Below are positions 6,838 to 12,859 of a stretch of 12,859 nucleotides of DNA, piece by piece. A program made the position numbers and the translations under genes. This stretch comes from Chloroflexota bacterium (lineage in GTDB: Bacteria; Chloroflexota; UBA6077; CF-72), in the NCBI GenBank assembly GCA_019242065.1, contig JAFAWJ010000747.1, positions 1 to 12,859 on the forward strand. The letters are read 5' to 3'. Each line of letters opens with the position of its first letter. Position 1 is the first letter of the stretch. The notes under the pieces are model-generated. The model had not been told where the DNA came from and ran no database searches. It saw only the letters and a program-made list of their open reading frames with translations.

Positions 6838-8313
6838 TTACTTCTTGGGGGCGTTCTCTTGCAGGATCTGATTCGCCTGCGCCACAACGTCGTCCAGGAT
6901 CTGTTTCGGGTCGGTTTCAGAGTCCGTCATCACCCGCGTCATCACGTCCTTGTCGATCAGGTCGCGCACCGGGTCATAGCCAGCCACCGGTGACTCGACC
7001 TTTGAATATTGCGCCCAGTCGAACATCTTGGCGTACGAATCGGCGACCGGCCCCCACTTTGGATCAGCTTTGTACGCGTCGATCACGTCCTGCTTAGCGC
7101 TCTGTCGGACCGGCAAGTAGCCCGTGTTGATTGCCCACTTGGTCGTCTGCGCCTTCTCGCCCAGGTACTTCAGCACTAGCCACGACGCCAGCTCCTTTTC
7201 GGGCGTCGTCTTGTACACCGAGATGCTGGCGCCATACAGGTTGATCGCCGGCTGACCGCTGATCGGCGGCATGTCGATGCTCCACTGGAAGTTGCCACCA
7301 CTGGTGACCGCCTGCTGATAGAAGGGCAAGCCTGACGAGCTGCCAAATACGAACAGCGCGTTGCCCGCCCCGAAGCGGTTCTGCTCGCCATTTTTCTCGC
7401 TGGTGGGCACTTCTGCCGCGCACTTGTTCTTGAACATCCGCTGCATCATGGCCAGGCTGTCGACGCCCGCCTGACTGTTGAACACGTACGACTGACCATC
7501 GTCCGCCAGGATCTGCCCGCCGTGCCCGAAGACGAGCGCGGCAAACGTGGAGGCATCGTGCTGCACCGCCCAGCCGTACTTGTTCTGACCATCGCTCGCC
7601 TTGCAGGCGGCGTCTTCCCAGGACTTCCAGTCCGTGGGCGGCGCGTCGTAGCCCAGCTGCTTGAGCCAGTCGGAGTTGTAGTACATGACGTCCATCGAGC
7701 GCTGCGTCGGGAAGCCCAGGCGCTCGCCGCTGAACTGCGGGTTCTTGTCGCTGTCTAAAAAGGCCTGGAAGTAGTCGTGCAGGTCGTCCTGGCTGAGGCC
7801 GTACTTCGAGCTGTTGAGGAACGGCGTCAGGTCGATGACCGCGTTTTCGGCGCGATAAAAGGCCGCTTGATTCTGGTACGCCACCGACATCTCCGGCGGT
7901 TGTCCGGCCTGGATCGCGGCATTGACCTTGTTGTAGACGTCTGGATAGCCGGCGCCGGCGATCTCCGCATGCGCGGTAATGCCATACGGATTGTTCTTGT
8001 TGAAGTCGTCCAGCATGCTCTGCAGCAAGTCCTGGTCCTGCTGCGGGCGGTTGTGCCAGTAGGTGACCTCGACGTTCTTGCCCTGCAACTGGATGGCGTC
8101 GACCATGTCGGAGGTGGTGGGCGGATTGCTGATCGCCACCTGGGCGGCCGTCGTCGGCGCCCCTGCTGCCGCCGCGGCTGGAGTGGACTGGGCCGCGGCG
8201 CCGGTCGGCGCGGCAGACGGCGCGTTGGTGGCCGGCGAGCTGCACGCCATCACCACCATCGAGACCGTCACGACAGCCGTCACATACACATGGATCCGAG
8301 AGAGTGCGCGCAT
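6838..8313 (-). CDS. extracellular sugar-binding lipoprotein, family 1 (UgpB/MalE-like)
   Basis: The product is 491 residues from the ATG at 8313. A longer frame to 8367 would overlap the upstream permease and spoil the signal peptide, so I reject it. The signal is Sec-type: a short Arg/His start, a Val-rich core, and a lipobox VMAC with Cys24. A Ser/Ala/Pro/Thr linker follows to about residue 60. The mature domain has family 1 features: EVTYWHNRPQQDQDLLQSML, PPEMSVAYQNQAAFYRA, IDLTPFLN, and SMDVMYYNSDWLKQLGYDAPP. It binds sugar outside the membrane for the two permeases encoded just upstream. An AAGGA lies 12 bases before the ATG, with a small palindrome in the spacer. It ends in Lys-Lys near a short gap before the second cassette. 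The substrate is unknown. Confidence 0.9.
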   Translation of the reverse strand: MRALSRIHVYVTAVVTVSMVVMACSSPATNAPSAAPTGAAAQSTPAAAAAGAPTTAAQVAISNPPTTSDMVDAIQLQGKNVEVTYWHNRPQQDQDLLQSMLDDFNKNNPYGITAHAEIAGAGYPDVYNKVNAAIQAGQPPEMSVAYQNQAAFYRAENAVIDLTPFLNSSKYGLSQDDLHDYFQAFLDSDKNPQFSGERLGFPTQRSMDVMYYNSDWLKQLGYDAPPTDWKSWEDAACKASDGQNKYGWAVQHDASTFAALVFGHGGQILADDGQSYVFNSQAGVDSLAMMQRMFKNKCAAEVPTSEKNGEQNRFGAGNALFVFGSSSGLPFYQQAVTSGGNFQWSIDMPPISGQPAINLYGASISVYKTTPEKELASWLVLKYLGEKAQTTKWAINTGYLPVRQSAKQDVIDAYKADPKWGPVADSYAKMFDWAQYSKVESPVAGYDPVRDLIDKDVMTRVMTDSETDPKQILDDVVAQANQILQENAPKK

Positions 8314-8326
8314 ACGGGAGTCCCGT
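8314..8326. promoter_or_regulatory. 13-bp palindrome touching the start codon of the binding-protein gene
   Basis: ACGGGA-G-TCCCGT is a perfect inverted repeat around one base, placed exactly between the AAGGA ribosome site and the ATG at 8313. In RNA it can form a five-pair hairpin with a three-base loop. Folding would shorten the otherwise long 12-base spacer, or hide the site. It could tune binding-protein output relative to the permeases, or serve as a DNA operator. This role is inferred. Confidence 0.35.
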
Positions 8327-8332
8327 CCTTTT

Positions 8333-9373
8333 CTAACCTTTGATGCCGATTGTCGTGACGGCTTCACGGAATTGTCGCTGCAAGAGGAAATACAGGATCA
8401 GCACCGGCAGGACCACCAGGGTGGCGAACACCATCAGCTCCTGCGTATTGGTCGCTCCTTCGCCGGTCTTGAATTGCTGGAGTCCAACTCCGAGTACGCG
8501 CAGATTGGTGTCGCGCGTCACAAGGAGCGGCCACTTGAAACTGTCCCACGACCAGATAAAGTTCAGCAGCGCCACGGTCAGGACCGCCGGTCGACTGAGC
8601 GGCACGACGATCGACCACAAATAGCGCAGGTGGCCCATGCCATCCATGACCGCTGCCTCGAACAGTTCCTTGGGAATCTGCATGAAGAACTGGCGCAGCA
8701 GAAAAATGGCCACCACGTTGACCGTGAACGGCACGATCAACGCCCAGTACGTGTTGTACCAGTGCAGGTTGTAAATCATGACGACCTTCGGCACGAGCGT
8801 CGCGTCCTCGGGCACCATGATCACCGCCAGCACGGCGACGAAGAGCAGGCCCTTGCCCGGCAAGTCCAGTCGGGCGAGGGCGTAGGCGGCCAGAATTGAA
8901 GTGACGAGCGTGCCGAGGACGATGGCGGTGGTGACGACCACGCTGTTGACGAAGTAGCGGAAGAACAGCGGCACTCCCAGCTGGCGGTCGAAGCCAATTT
9001 GCTGGATCGCCGCCGGAAAATTACCGAACTGTGGGGCTTCGGTGCCAAAGGGCGGCCAGGGCCACTGATTGTTGTTGACGACGTCGCCGTAACTTTTGAA
9101 GGCGGTGAGCAGCATGTACACAAAGGGCAACATGCTCAACAGGGCCCCCAGGATCAAAACCGCGTAGATCGCAATCCGACCCATCGAAAGCTTCGGTCTG
9201 GATCTCGCCCTGAGCGTCACCGAGTCGTCTCGGGTCGGATAGGCCATGGCACTGATGCCGTTGTCGCGGCTGACGCTCGCGTCAGAGGTCATGTCGGCGC
9301 TGGCGATGCCATTGGCGCTGATGGCGTTGGCATTGTCAGTGTTCGAACTCGACTTGGGGAAGATCTTTGGCAT
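8333..9373 (-). CDS. sugar ABC importer permease, MalG-like (CUT1)
   Basis: The product is 346 residues from the ATG at 9373, which lies 12 bases after the upstream permease's stop with a weak AGGGCG nearby. Residues 1-60 are an unusual polar, low-complexity tail (rich in Asn, Ala, Ser, Asp); MalG relatives are usually about 280-300 long. The ATG at 9247 (MAYPTRDD) is therefore a serious alternative start. Six membrane helices follow from about residue 66. The ATPase-docking EAA loop is at about 238-262 (LFEAAVMDGMGHLRYLW, then PLSRP). The C-terminus QRQFREAVTTIGIKG is typical of the group. It pairs with the MalF-like protein encoded just before it. Its stop is 19 bases from the binding-protein start, so the three genes form an operon. 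Confidence 0.92.
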   Translation of the reverse strand: MPKIFPKSSSNTDNANAISANGIASADMTSDASVSRDNGISAMAYPTRDDSVTLRARSRPKLSMGRIAIYAVLILGALLSMLPFVYMLLTAFKSYGDVVNNNQWPWPPFGTEAPQFGNFPAAIQQIGFDRQLGVPLFFRYFVNSVVVTTAIVLGTLVTSILAAYALARLDLPGKGLLFVAVLAVIMVPEDATLVPKVVMIYNLHWYNTYWALIVPFTVNVVAIFLLRQFFMQIPKELFEAAVMDGMGHLRYLWSIVVPLSRPAVLTVALLNFIWSWDSFKWPLLVTRDTNLRVLGVGLQQFKTGEGATNTQELMVFATLVVLPVLILYFLLQRQFREAVTTIGIKG

Positions 9374-9385
9374 CGCGGGTGCGCC

Positions 9386-10444
9386 CTACTCGTAGATCAC
9401 CCGCCGCCCGGCGATCTGATTCTGAATCAGCGTCAACAACAAAATGACCGCGAACAGAATGAACGACAACGCCGCCGCGTAGCCGTAGCGATTCGCCTGG
9501 TACAGCTGTTGAAAAATCAGCACGCTGGTCGTCGTCGTCGCATCCCCAGGCCCACCCTCGGTCATCACCCACACGTGGTTGAAGGCCTTGAAGGTCCCAA
9601 TCACCGTGAAGATCAGCAGAAAATACGTCGTCGGCGACAGCAGCGGAATCGTGATCGAGCGGAACAGCGTCCAGCCACTGGCCCCGTCCACCTTGGCTGC
9701 GTCGTACAGCTCGGTCGGAATATTGCCCAGTCCAGCCAGGAAAATGGCAATGTCGTAGCCGACGAACACCCACGTGGTGAACGCGATCAGCGACACCAGC
9801 GCGAGACTTGGACCAGCCGCCCACGTGGGCAGCGCCACGCCGAAACTCGCCGCCATCAGCGCGAAAACGCCCTTCGGTTCGGTGAGCCAGTGCTGCGGCG
9901 TCAGTCCAACTGTCTTGAGGATTCCGTTGAGGACCCCGTTATCGGGACTGTAGAGATAACTCCAGATGGCCGCGGAGGCCACCGTCGAGGTGATGTACGG
10001 CAGAAACAGCACGGTGCGAAAGAAGTTCTGCCCACGCACCTTCTGGTACAGCAGATAGGCAATCCACAGCCCGATGCCCAACTGGAGCGGGACGGATACC
10101 AGCGCATAGGTCGCGGTGACCAGCAGCGAATGCCATGTGCTGGCGGTCGTCAATGCTGAGAGGTAGTTGTCGGCGCCGACGAATTGCGTGCACGTCAGAC
10201 GCCAGTCGCACGTGCTGATGTAGACGCCATACAGGATCGGAAAAACTTCGAAGACCAGCAGCAGGATGACCGCCGGCGCCAGCATCGCGTAGCCGAGCCC
10301 AAGCTCGCGAGCGCGCTTGCGCGAAAAGTGCCCGCTGCGTCGGTTCGCGACGGCCGCCGAACCACCCCCGACGTGCACGACCGAACCCAGGCGTTCGCCG
10401 ATGCTGGCGGGTGACGACGCGGGACGATCAGACGATTGGATCAC
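9386..10444 (-). CDS. sugar ABC importer permease, MalF-like (CUT1)
   Basis: The product is 352 residues if the GTG at 10444 is the start. No clear Shine-Dalgarno precedes it, and the first about 45 residues are polar, so a later start is possible. The first membrane helix is at about 51-72 (YAMLAPAVILLLVFEVFPIL). The conserved ADNYLSAL and RTVLFLPYITS segments follow. The EAA loop is at about 245-270 (LYDAAKVDGASGWTLFRSITIP), and FNHVWVMTEGGPG-TTT is a family hallmark. Length and order fit a MalF/UgpA-type subunit of about six helices without MalF's large periplasmic insert. It is the first gene of its cassette and forms the pore with the next gene's product. The 87 bases between it and the encapsulin gene should hold its promoter, but I find no convincing pair of boxes there. 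Confidence 0.92.
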   Translation of the reverse strand: MIQSSDRPASSPASIGERLGSVVHVGGGSAAVANRRSGHFSRKRARELGLGYAMLAPAVILLLVFEVFPILYGVYISTCDWRLTCTQFVGADNYLSALTTASTWHSLLVTATYALVSVPLQLGIGLWIAYLLYQKVRGQNFFRTVLFLPYITSTVASAAIWSYLYSPDNGVLNGILKTVGLTPQHWLTEPKGVFALMAASFGVALPTWAAGPSLALVSLIAFTTWVFVGYDIAIFLAGLGNIPTELYDAAKVDGASGWTLFRSITIPLLSPTTYFLLIFTVIGTFKAFNHVWVMTEGGPGDATTTTSVLIFQQLYQANRYGYAAALSFILFAVILLLTLIQNQIAGRRVIYE

Positions 10445-10531
10445 GGCGGGCGGGCAGCCGGCCTATCCGGCGTCTGGAACAAGGGTAAGCGGCGACCCGA
10501 GCATCGAACCGCACCCTATGTTAACTGAAGG

Positions 10532-11341
10532 TTAGCTGGCTGTATACGGTTCGATTGCCACCGCAGCCTCCGCGGTCAGTAACAGAAACGTGAACGATTC
10601 CTGCAAGTACAGTTGTACGGACGTTTCGGTGTGGCTCGAGTAGCCGATCGCCACGTCCTGGCCGAGATGCAACGCAAAATCGCCGCCCCGCGTGCTCAAC
10701 ACGAACGCACCGCGGATCGCGGGGGCCCAGATAATCTCGTCGCCCACCAGCCGCCGAATGTGCTCGAGCAGCGGGTAGCCATGGTCACTGGCTTCGGCAA
10801 CCTGGGTATACACGTCCGCGCTGAGCACCGCCTGGTACGGACCGTTGACACCTACCAGCCGTAGCTGGCTGATCGCCTCGGCGAAGACGCGCGGGTAGTC
10901 CACCGCGTTGGCGGGCAGCGTCTTGATCGGGTTGCTCGTTCCCTGACGGATACCGCCAATGTGCCCGGCGGCGTAGCCTTCGAACACGGCCCGATCCTCG
11001 GCGAACGCCAGCTGGCGCGCCGCGTCCTTGACCGGCTGCCAGTCCGAGTCCTGCGCACCGCGCTCGACGTCGTCGATCGCCTGTCGATCCAGCTCGAACG
11101 GCGTGAGCAGCTCGATCACGGGCTGCACCTCGCGTGCCGCGGCGCGCACCGACTCCAGGGGCGGCTCGAGACGGACGATGTGCCCCGTCCCCACCGCGGA
11201 CAGCCCAAATCCTGACGGACCCTGGACGTCCACCACCCGCCGCGCCGCGAGGTGCCGCTTCAGTGTTCGCGTGGCTTCGTCTTCGATTTGCGACCATGCC
11301 TCGTCGGAGATGGGCGCCAGCTCTCGGTGAAGATTATTCAT
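10532..11341 (-). CDS. enc: family 1 encapsulin shell protein
   Basis: The product is 269 residues, the usual length of T=1 encapsulins, in which 60 copies of an HK97-fold subunit build a shell of about 24 nm. The N-terminus MNNLHRELAPIS is the conserved arm that forms the cargo-binding groove. RTLKRHLAARRVVDVQGPSG follows. The E-loop region is near 50-75. The later hallmarks are PFELDRQAIDDVERGAQDSD (81-100), AEDRAVFEGY (114-123), GVNGPYQAVLS, IIWAPAIRGAFVLSTRGGDF (203-222), IGYSSHTETSVQLY and TFLLLTAEAAV. The shell should enclose the DyP peroxidase encoded just upstream and separate its chemistry from the cytoplasm. The ATG at 11341 lies inside the last codons of that gene (8-base overlap) and has a GGGAG nine bases before it. 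No phage genes are near, as expected for a domesticated capsid relative. Confidence 0.97.
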   Translation of the reverse strand: MNNLHRELAPISDEAWSQIEDEATRTLKRHLAARRVVDVQGPSGFGLSAVGTGHIVRLEPPLESVRAAAREVQPVIELLTPFELDRQAIDDVERGAQDSDWQPVKDAARQLAFAEDRAVFEGYAAGHIGGIRQGTSNPIKTLPANAVDYPRVFAEAISQLRLVGVNGPYQAVLSADVYTQVAEASDHGYPLLEHIRRLVGDEIIWAPAIRGAFVLSTRGGDFALHLGQDVAIGYSSHTETSVQLYLQESFTFLLLTAEAAVAIEPYTAS

Positions 11342-12377
11342 GTTGCGGAACTCCCTTCAGGCTGCCGATCGACAGCGTGCCCGCGCGATCTGGACTCGTG
11401 CGCGCCTGCGCCGGCGCCGACGCCGGTGGCAGCAGCTGCACAGGCTGCCCATTCGCGAGCCCGCTCAGAAACTGGACGGATGGTGCAAAGAAATTCGTGC
11501 CGGTCACCGGATGTGTGAAATCCAGCAGGTGATCGTAATTCCCCGGCGGTACACCAAGGACCATGTTTTCCAGCATGGTCTCCAACGGGTGGAGCGAGCG
11601 CGCGTAGCCGATGAAATACGTCCCGGAATCGCCGATCGTCGCCTGGCCGAAGGGCATGTTGTGTCGCAGGATTTTCACTTCGTTGCCGTTCTCGACCAGC
11701 GTCGTCAGCGCGTTGTGGGCGTACGTCGGCTTGACGGTGTCGTCCAGCTCGATGTCGTTCAGTTTCGTGCGCCCGATGATGCCCTCTTGCGTTTCGGTCG
11801 GCAGCCGGTTCCACGCCGTGATGTTGTGCAGATACTTCTGCACCATCACGTAGCTACCACCGGCAAAGGCCGGATCTTCGTCACCCACGATCGTGGCTTC
11901 GATGCTTTCGGTTCCGGTCGGATTTTCGGTCCCGTCGACGAAACCGGTGAGGTCGCGATCGTCGAAGTACCGGAACCCGTGCGTTTCGTCTACGGTCGTG
12001 GCGCTATCGGCGAGGCGGGCCACGATTTGCGCCGCAAGCTCGAAACACACGTCGAAGCGTTCGGCGCGAATGTGGAACAGCATGTCCCCGGGTGTCGACG
12101 GCGCCACGCGATTGCCGGCGCGCAGCTCACGGAAAGGATGCAGGTCGGCCGGGCGTGGTTGACCAAAGAGGCTGTCCCACGCGGCGGAGCCGAATGCCAC
12201 CGCCAACGACAGGTTGCAGTCGATATCGCGGGCGCCGACCGCGCGAACGAGGGCGTCGAGCTGACCGAGCACCCGGCGCGTTTGTTCGGCGTGCGCCGTG
12301 CCTGGAGTGAGGGCCAGGACCAGAAAGATGGCATCGCGCGTCTGCGGGGCGTTGATCGCGGCCTGCGGATCGCTCAT
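11334..12377 (-). CDS. dyp: dye-decolorizing (DyP-type) heme peroxidase, encapsulin cargo
   Basis: The product is 347 residues, a length typical of bacterial P-type (formerly class B) DyPs. The hallmark GFVDGTENP (145-153) carries the catalytic Asp148. His221 (YAHN) fits the heme ligand. Arg238 and Asn240 in ILRHNMPFG fit the distal pocket residues known from Rhodococcus DypB (Arg244, Asn246). It uses hydrogen peroxide to oxidise dyes, lignin-like phenolics or other reductants; the physiological substrate is not known. There is no signal peptide. After a Pro/Ala/Gln linker (about 312-332) the chain ends GTLSIGSLKGVPQHE, which contains a clear encapsulin targeting peptide. It should therefore be packed inside the shell made by the next gene. 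No Shine-Dalgarno is visible before the ATG at 12377, so the message may be leaderless. Confidence 0.96.
   Translation of the reverse strand: MSDPQAAINAPQTRDAIFLVLALTPGTAHAEQTRRVLGQLDALVRAVGARDIDCNLSLAVAFGSAAWDSLFGQPRPADLHPFRELRAGNRVAPSTPGDMLFHIRAERFDVCFELAAQIVARLADSATTVDETHGFRYFDDRDLTGFVDGTENPTGTESIEATIVGDEDPAFAGGSYVMVQKYLHNITAWNRLPTETQEGIIGRTKLNDIELDDTVKPTYAHNALTTLVENGNEVKILRHNMPFGQATIGDSGTYFIGYARSLHPLETMLENMVLGVPPGNYDHLLDFTHPVTGTNFFAPSVQFLSGLANGQPVQLLPPASAPAQARTSPDRAGTLSIGSLKGVPQHE
11351..11357 (-). promoter_or_regulatory. ribosome binding site of the encapsulin gene inside the peroxidase reading frame
   Basis: AAGGGAG on the minus strand lies nine bases before the encapsulin ATG and spans the Lys341-Gly342-Val343 codons of the peroxidase. 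It supports the chosen encapsulin start and means ribosomes finishing the cargo can restart on the shell. Confidence 0.7.
11355..11381 (-). other. encapsulin targeting peptide (cargo-loading peptide) of the DyP peroxidase
   Basis: These codons encode GTLSIGSLK (residues 333-341). Known DyP and ferritin-like cargo use a C-terminal (D)GSLGIGSLK-type peptide, and the match in IGSLK is exact. It follows a flexible linker, as expected for a tether. The hydrophobic Leu, Ile and Leu would fill the groove formed by the shell's N-terminal arm and P-domain. Confidence 0.93.
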
Positions 12378-12385
12378 GCACGGCT

Positions 12386-12403
12386 AATGTACCCGATGTA
12401 CCC
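12386..12403 (-). repeat. two tandem 9-bp repeats just upstream of the peroxidase-encapsulin operon
   Basis: On the minus strand GGGTACATC is followed directly by GGGTACATT, ending eight bases before the ATG at 12377. A tandem half-site spaced nine bases apart could bind a dimeric or response-regulator-type protein. The last six bases, TACATT, also resemble a -10 box at a distance that would put the transcript start close to the ATG. Both readings are inference. Confidence 0.4.
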
Positions 12404-12558
12404 ATTCGCGAGCCTCCCGCCCCGCTCACCTCGCTGGCAGCATCGGTCAGCTCACGCGTGGGTAGTCGTGGACGGTCCTCGGCGCAATTGTTGGCGGAGA
12501 CCTACCGAACCACGATTGACCATCCGGAAAGTGCGTCGCCTGGCAGTGCGCGGGTCTT

Positions 12559-12577
12559 GGACCGACTTGCGCGGTCC
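12559..12577 (-). terminator. hairpin after the response-regulator stop, terminator-like but lacking a T run
   Basis: GGACCG and CGGTCC form a six-pair, GC-rich stem with a seven-base loop, eight bases after the TAA at 12586-12588. No run of T follows on the minus strand, so it is at best a weak or factor-assisted terminator. It may instead stabilise the mRNA end. Confidence 0.35.
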
Positions 12578-12585
12578 GTTGAACT

Positions 12586-12859
12586 TTAGGCGGCGCCGGT
12601 TTTGAGCATGATCCCGATGCCAGCGACCGACTGCAGCATGCCCGACGGGGTCGCCGTATCGCCAAGCTTGCGCCGCAGCCGATGGATCGCCACCCGCAAC
12701 GGATCGGTATTCGACGGACGGTCATCCCGCCACAACTGCTGCATCAGCGCCCGGCTGCTGACCACCCGCCCCGCGTGCCGCATCAGGTAATGCAGCAGTC
12801 GGAACTCAGTCGGCGTGAGGGAAATCGCCTGGCCATCGCGCCAGACGGAGAACTCGCGC
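12586..12859 (-). CDS. OmpR/PhoB-type response regulator, C-terminal DNA-binding domain (5' end outside window)
   Basis: The frame is open from the window edge to a TAA at 12586-12588 and gives about 90 residues of a winged-helix output domain. Features in order are the strand pair FSVWRDGQAISL, the TPTEFRLLHYLMRHAGRVVSSRALMQQLW helices, the recognition helix DPLRVAIHRLRRKLGD, and the wing LQSVAGIGIMLK. In most family members the wing reads G-x-G-Y; here Ile replaces the Tyr. The receiver domain that would hold the phosphorylated Asp lies beyond the edge, as does any sensor kinase. It is read in the same direction as the peroxidase-encapsulin genes, with a 208-base gap. It could regulate them, but nothing in the sequence proves it. 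Apart from the hairpin and the 9-bp repeats I see nothing clear in that gap. Confidence 0.88.
   Translation of the reverse strand, partial: REFSVWRDGQAISLTPTEFRLLHYLMRHAGRVVSSRALMQQLWRDDRPSNTDPLRVAIHRLRRKLGDTATPSGMLQSVAGIGIMLKTGAA

Noticed and set aside
6811..6840. An intrinsic terminator after the upstream binding-protein gene
   Set aside because: There is a T run, but the only possible stem (CACCC/GGGTG) encloses it instead of preceding it, so it does not have terminator form.
5698..6993. A 431-residue plus-strand open frame rich in Val, Gly, Arg and His
   Set aside because: It is the antisense of the LplA-like lipoprotein gene, runs across the gap into the next gene, and shows no domain. 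Long antisense frames are common at this base composition.
8999..10159. A 386-residue plus-strand open frame
   Set aside because: It is antisense to two well-supported permease genes and has a low-information Arg/Gln/His composition.
10528..10545. A small hairpin (TAAC-CTTCA-GTTA) after the encapsulin stop as a terminator
   Set aside because: It has only four AT-rich pairs, and no T run follows.
10532..12377. A prophage remnant, because the shell protein has an HK97-type fold
   Set aside because: Length, the NNLHRELAP arm and the tagged DyP cargo identify a family 1 encapsulin. No portal, protease, terminase or tail genes are present.
11340..12605. A 421-residue plus-strand open frame
   Set aside because: It is antisense to the DyP peroxidase gene, whose catalytic motifs are intact.
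12447..12725. A 92-residue minus-strand frame between the response regulator and the peroxidase
   Set aside because: It overlaps the response-regulator domain in another frame and reads as Arg/Pro/Ser-rich noise.

Overview
The window looks like a GC-rich bacterial chromosome fragment. A Chloroflexota-type (Thermomicrobia or Ktedonobacteria-like) origin is my best guess, not a demonstrated one. The guess rests on protein style: a DoxX protein with the N-terminal FLFADTRLAWFWLIVRVY block, a small acidic protein ending in Gly-Gly, several sugar-type ABC cassettes without ATPases, and a family 1 encapsulin. No tRNA, rRNA, CRISPR array, transposase or phage integrase is visible, and there is no stretch over 300 bases without a gene.

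Left part (1-3055): the 3' end of a DUF1269-type gene meets, tail to tail, a two-gene minus-strand unit. That unit encodes a DoxX membrane protein followed by an 81-residue protein whose C-terminus (DEILIVPPMVGG) resembles MoaD. Across a divergent promoter region lie two plus-strand alpha/beta hydrolases: a secreted, cysteine-rich lipase-like protein, then a cytoplasmic esterase-like protein. The second hydrolase overlaps the next minus-strand gene by 11 bases, tail to tail.

Middle part (3045-10444): two complete-but-for-ATPase CUT1 carbohydrate ABC importers sit in tandem on the minus strand. In transcription order the first is permease, permease, binding lipoprotein (MalF/MalG/UgpB-like). 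The second is binding lipoprotein, permease, permease (LplA/LplB/YtcP-like). Neither carries an ATPase, so both presumably use a shared MsmK/UgpC-type ATPase encoded elsewhere.

Right part (10532-12859): a minus-strand DyP peroxidase-encapsulin operon. The peroxidase ends in a clear encapsulin targeting peptide (GTLSIGSLK), so it should be packed inside the shell made by the next gene. The two genes overlap by 8 bases, and the shell gene's Shine-Dalgarno lies within the codons of the targeting peptide. Upstream on the same strand is the C-terminal winged-helix domain of an OmpR-type response regulator, cut by the window edge.

The most interesting points are the compact cargo-shell coupling, the MoaD-like mini-protein paired with DoxX, and the two ATPase-less importers in opposite internal order. 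The encapsulin-peroxidase pair is a known kind of system. I see no wholly unknown system that I can prove from sequence alone.
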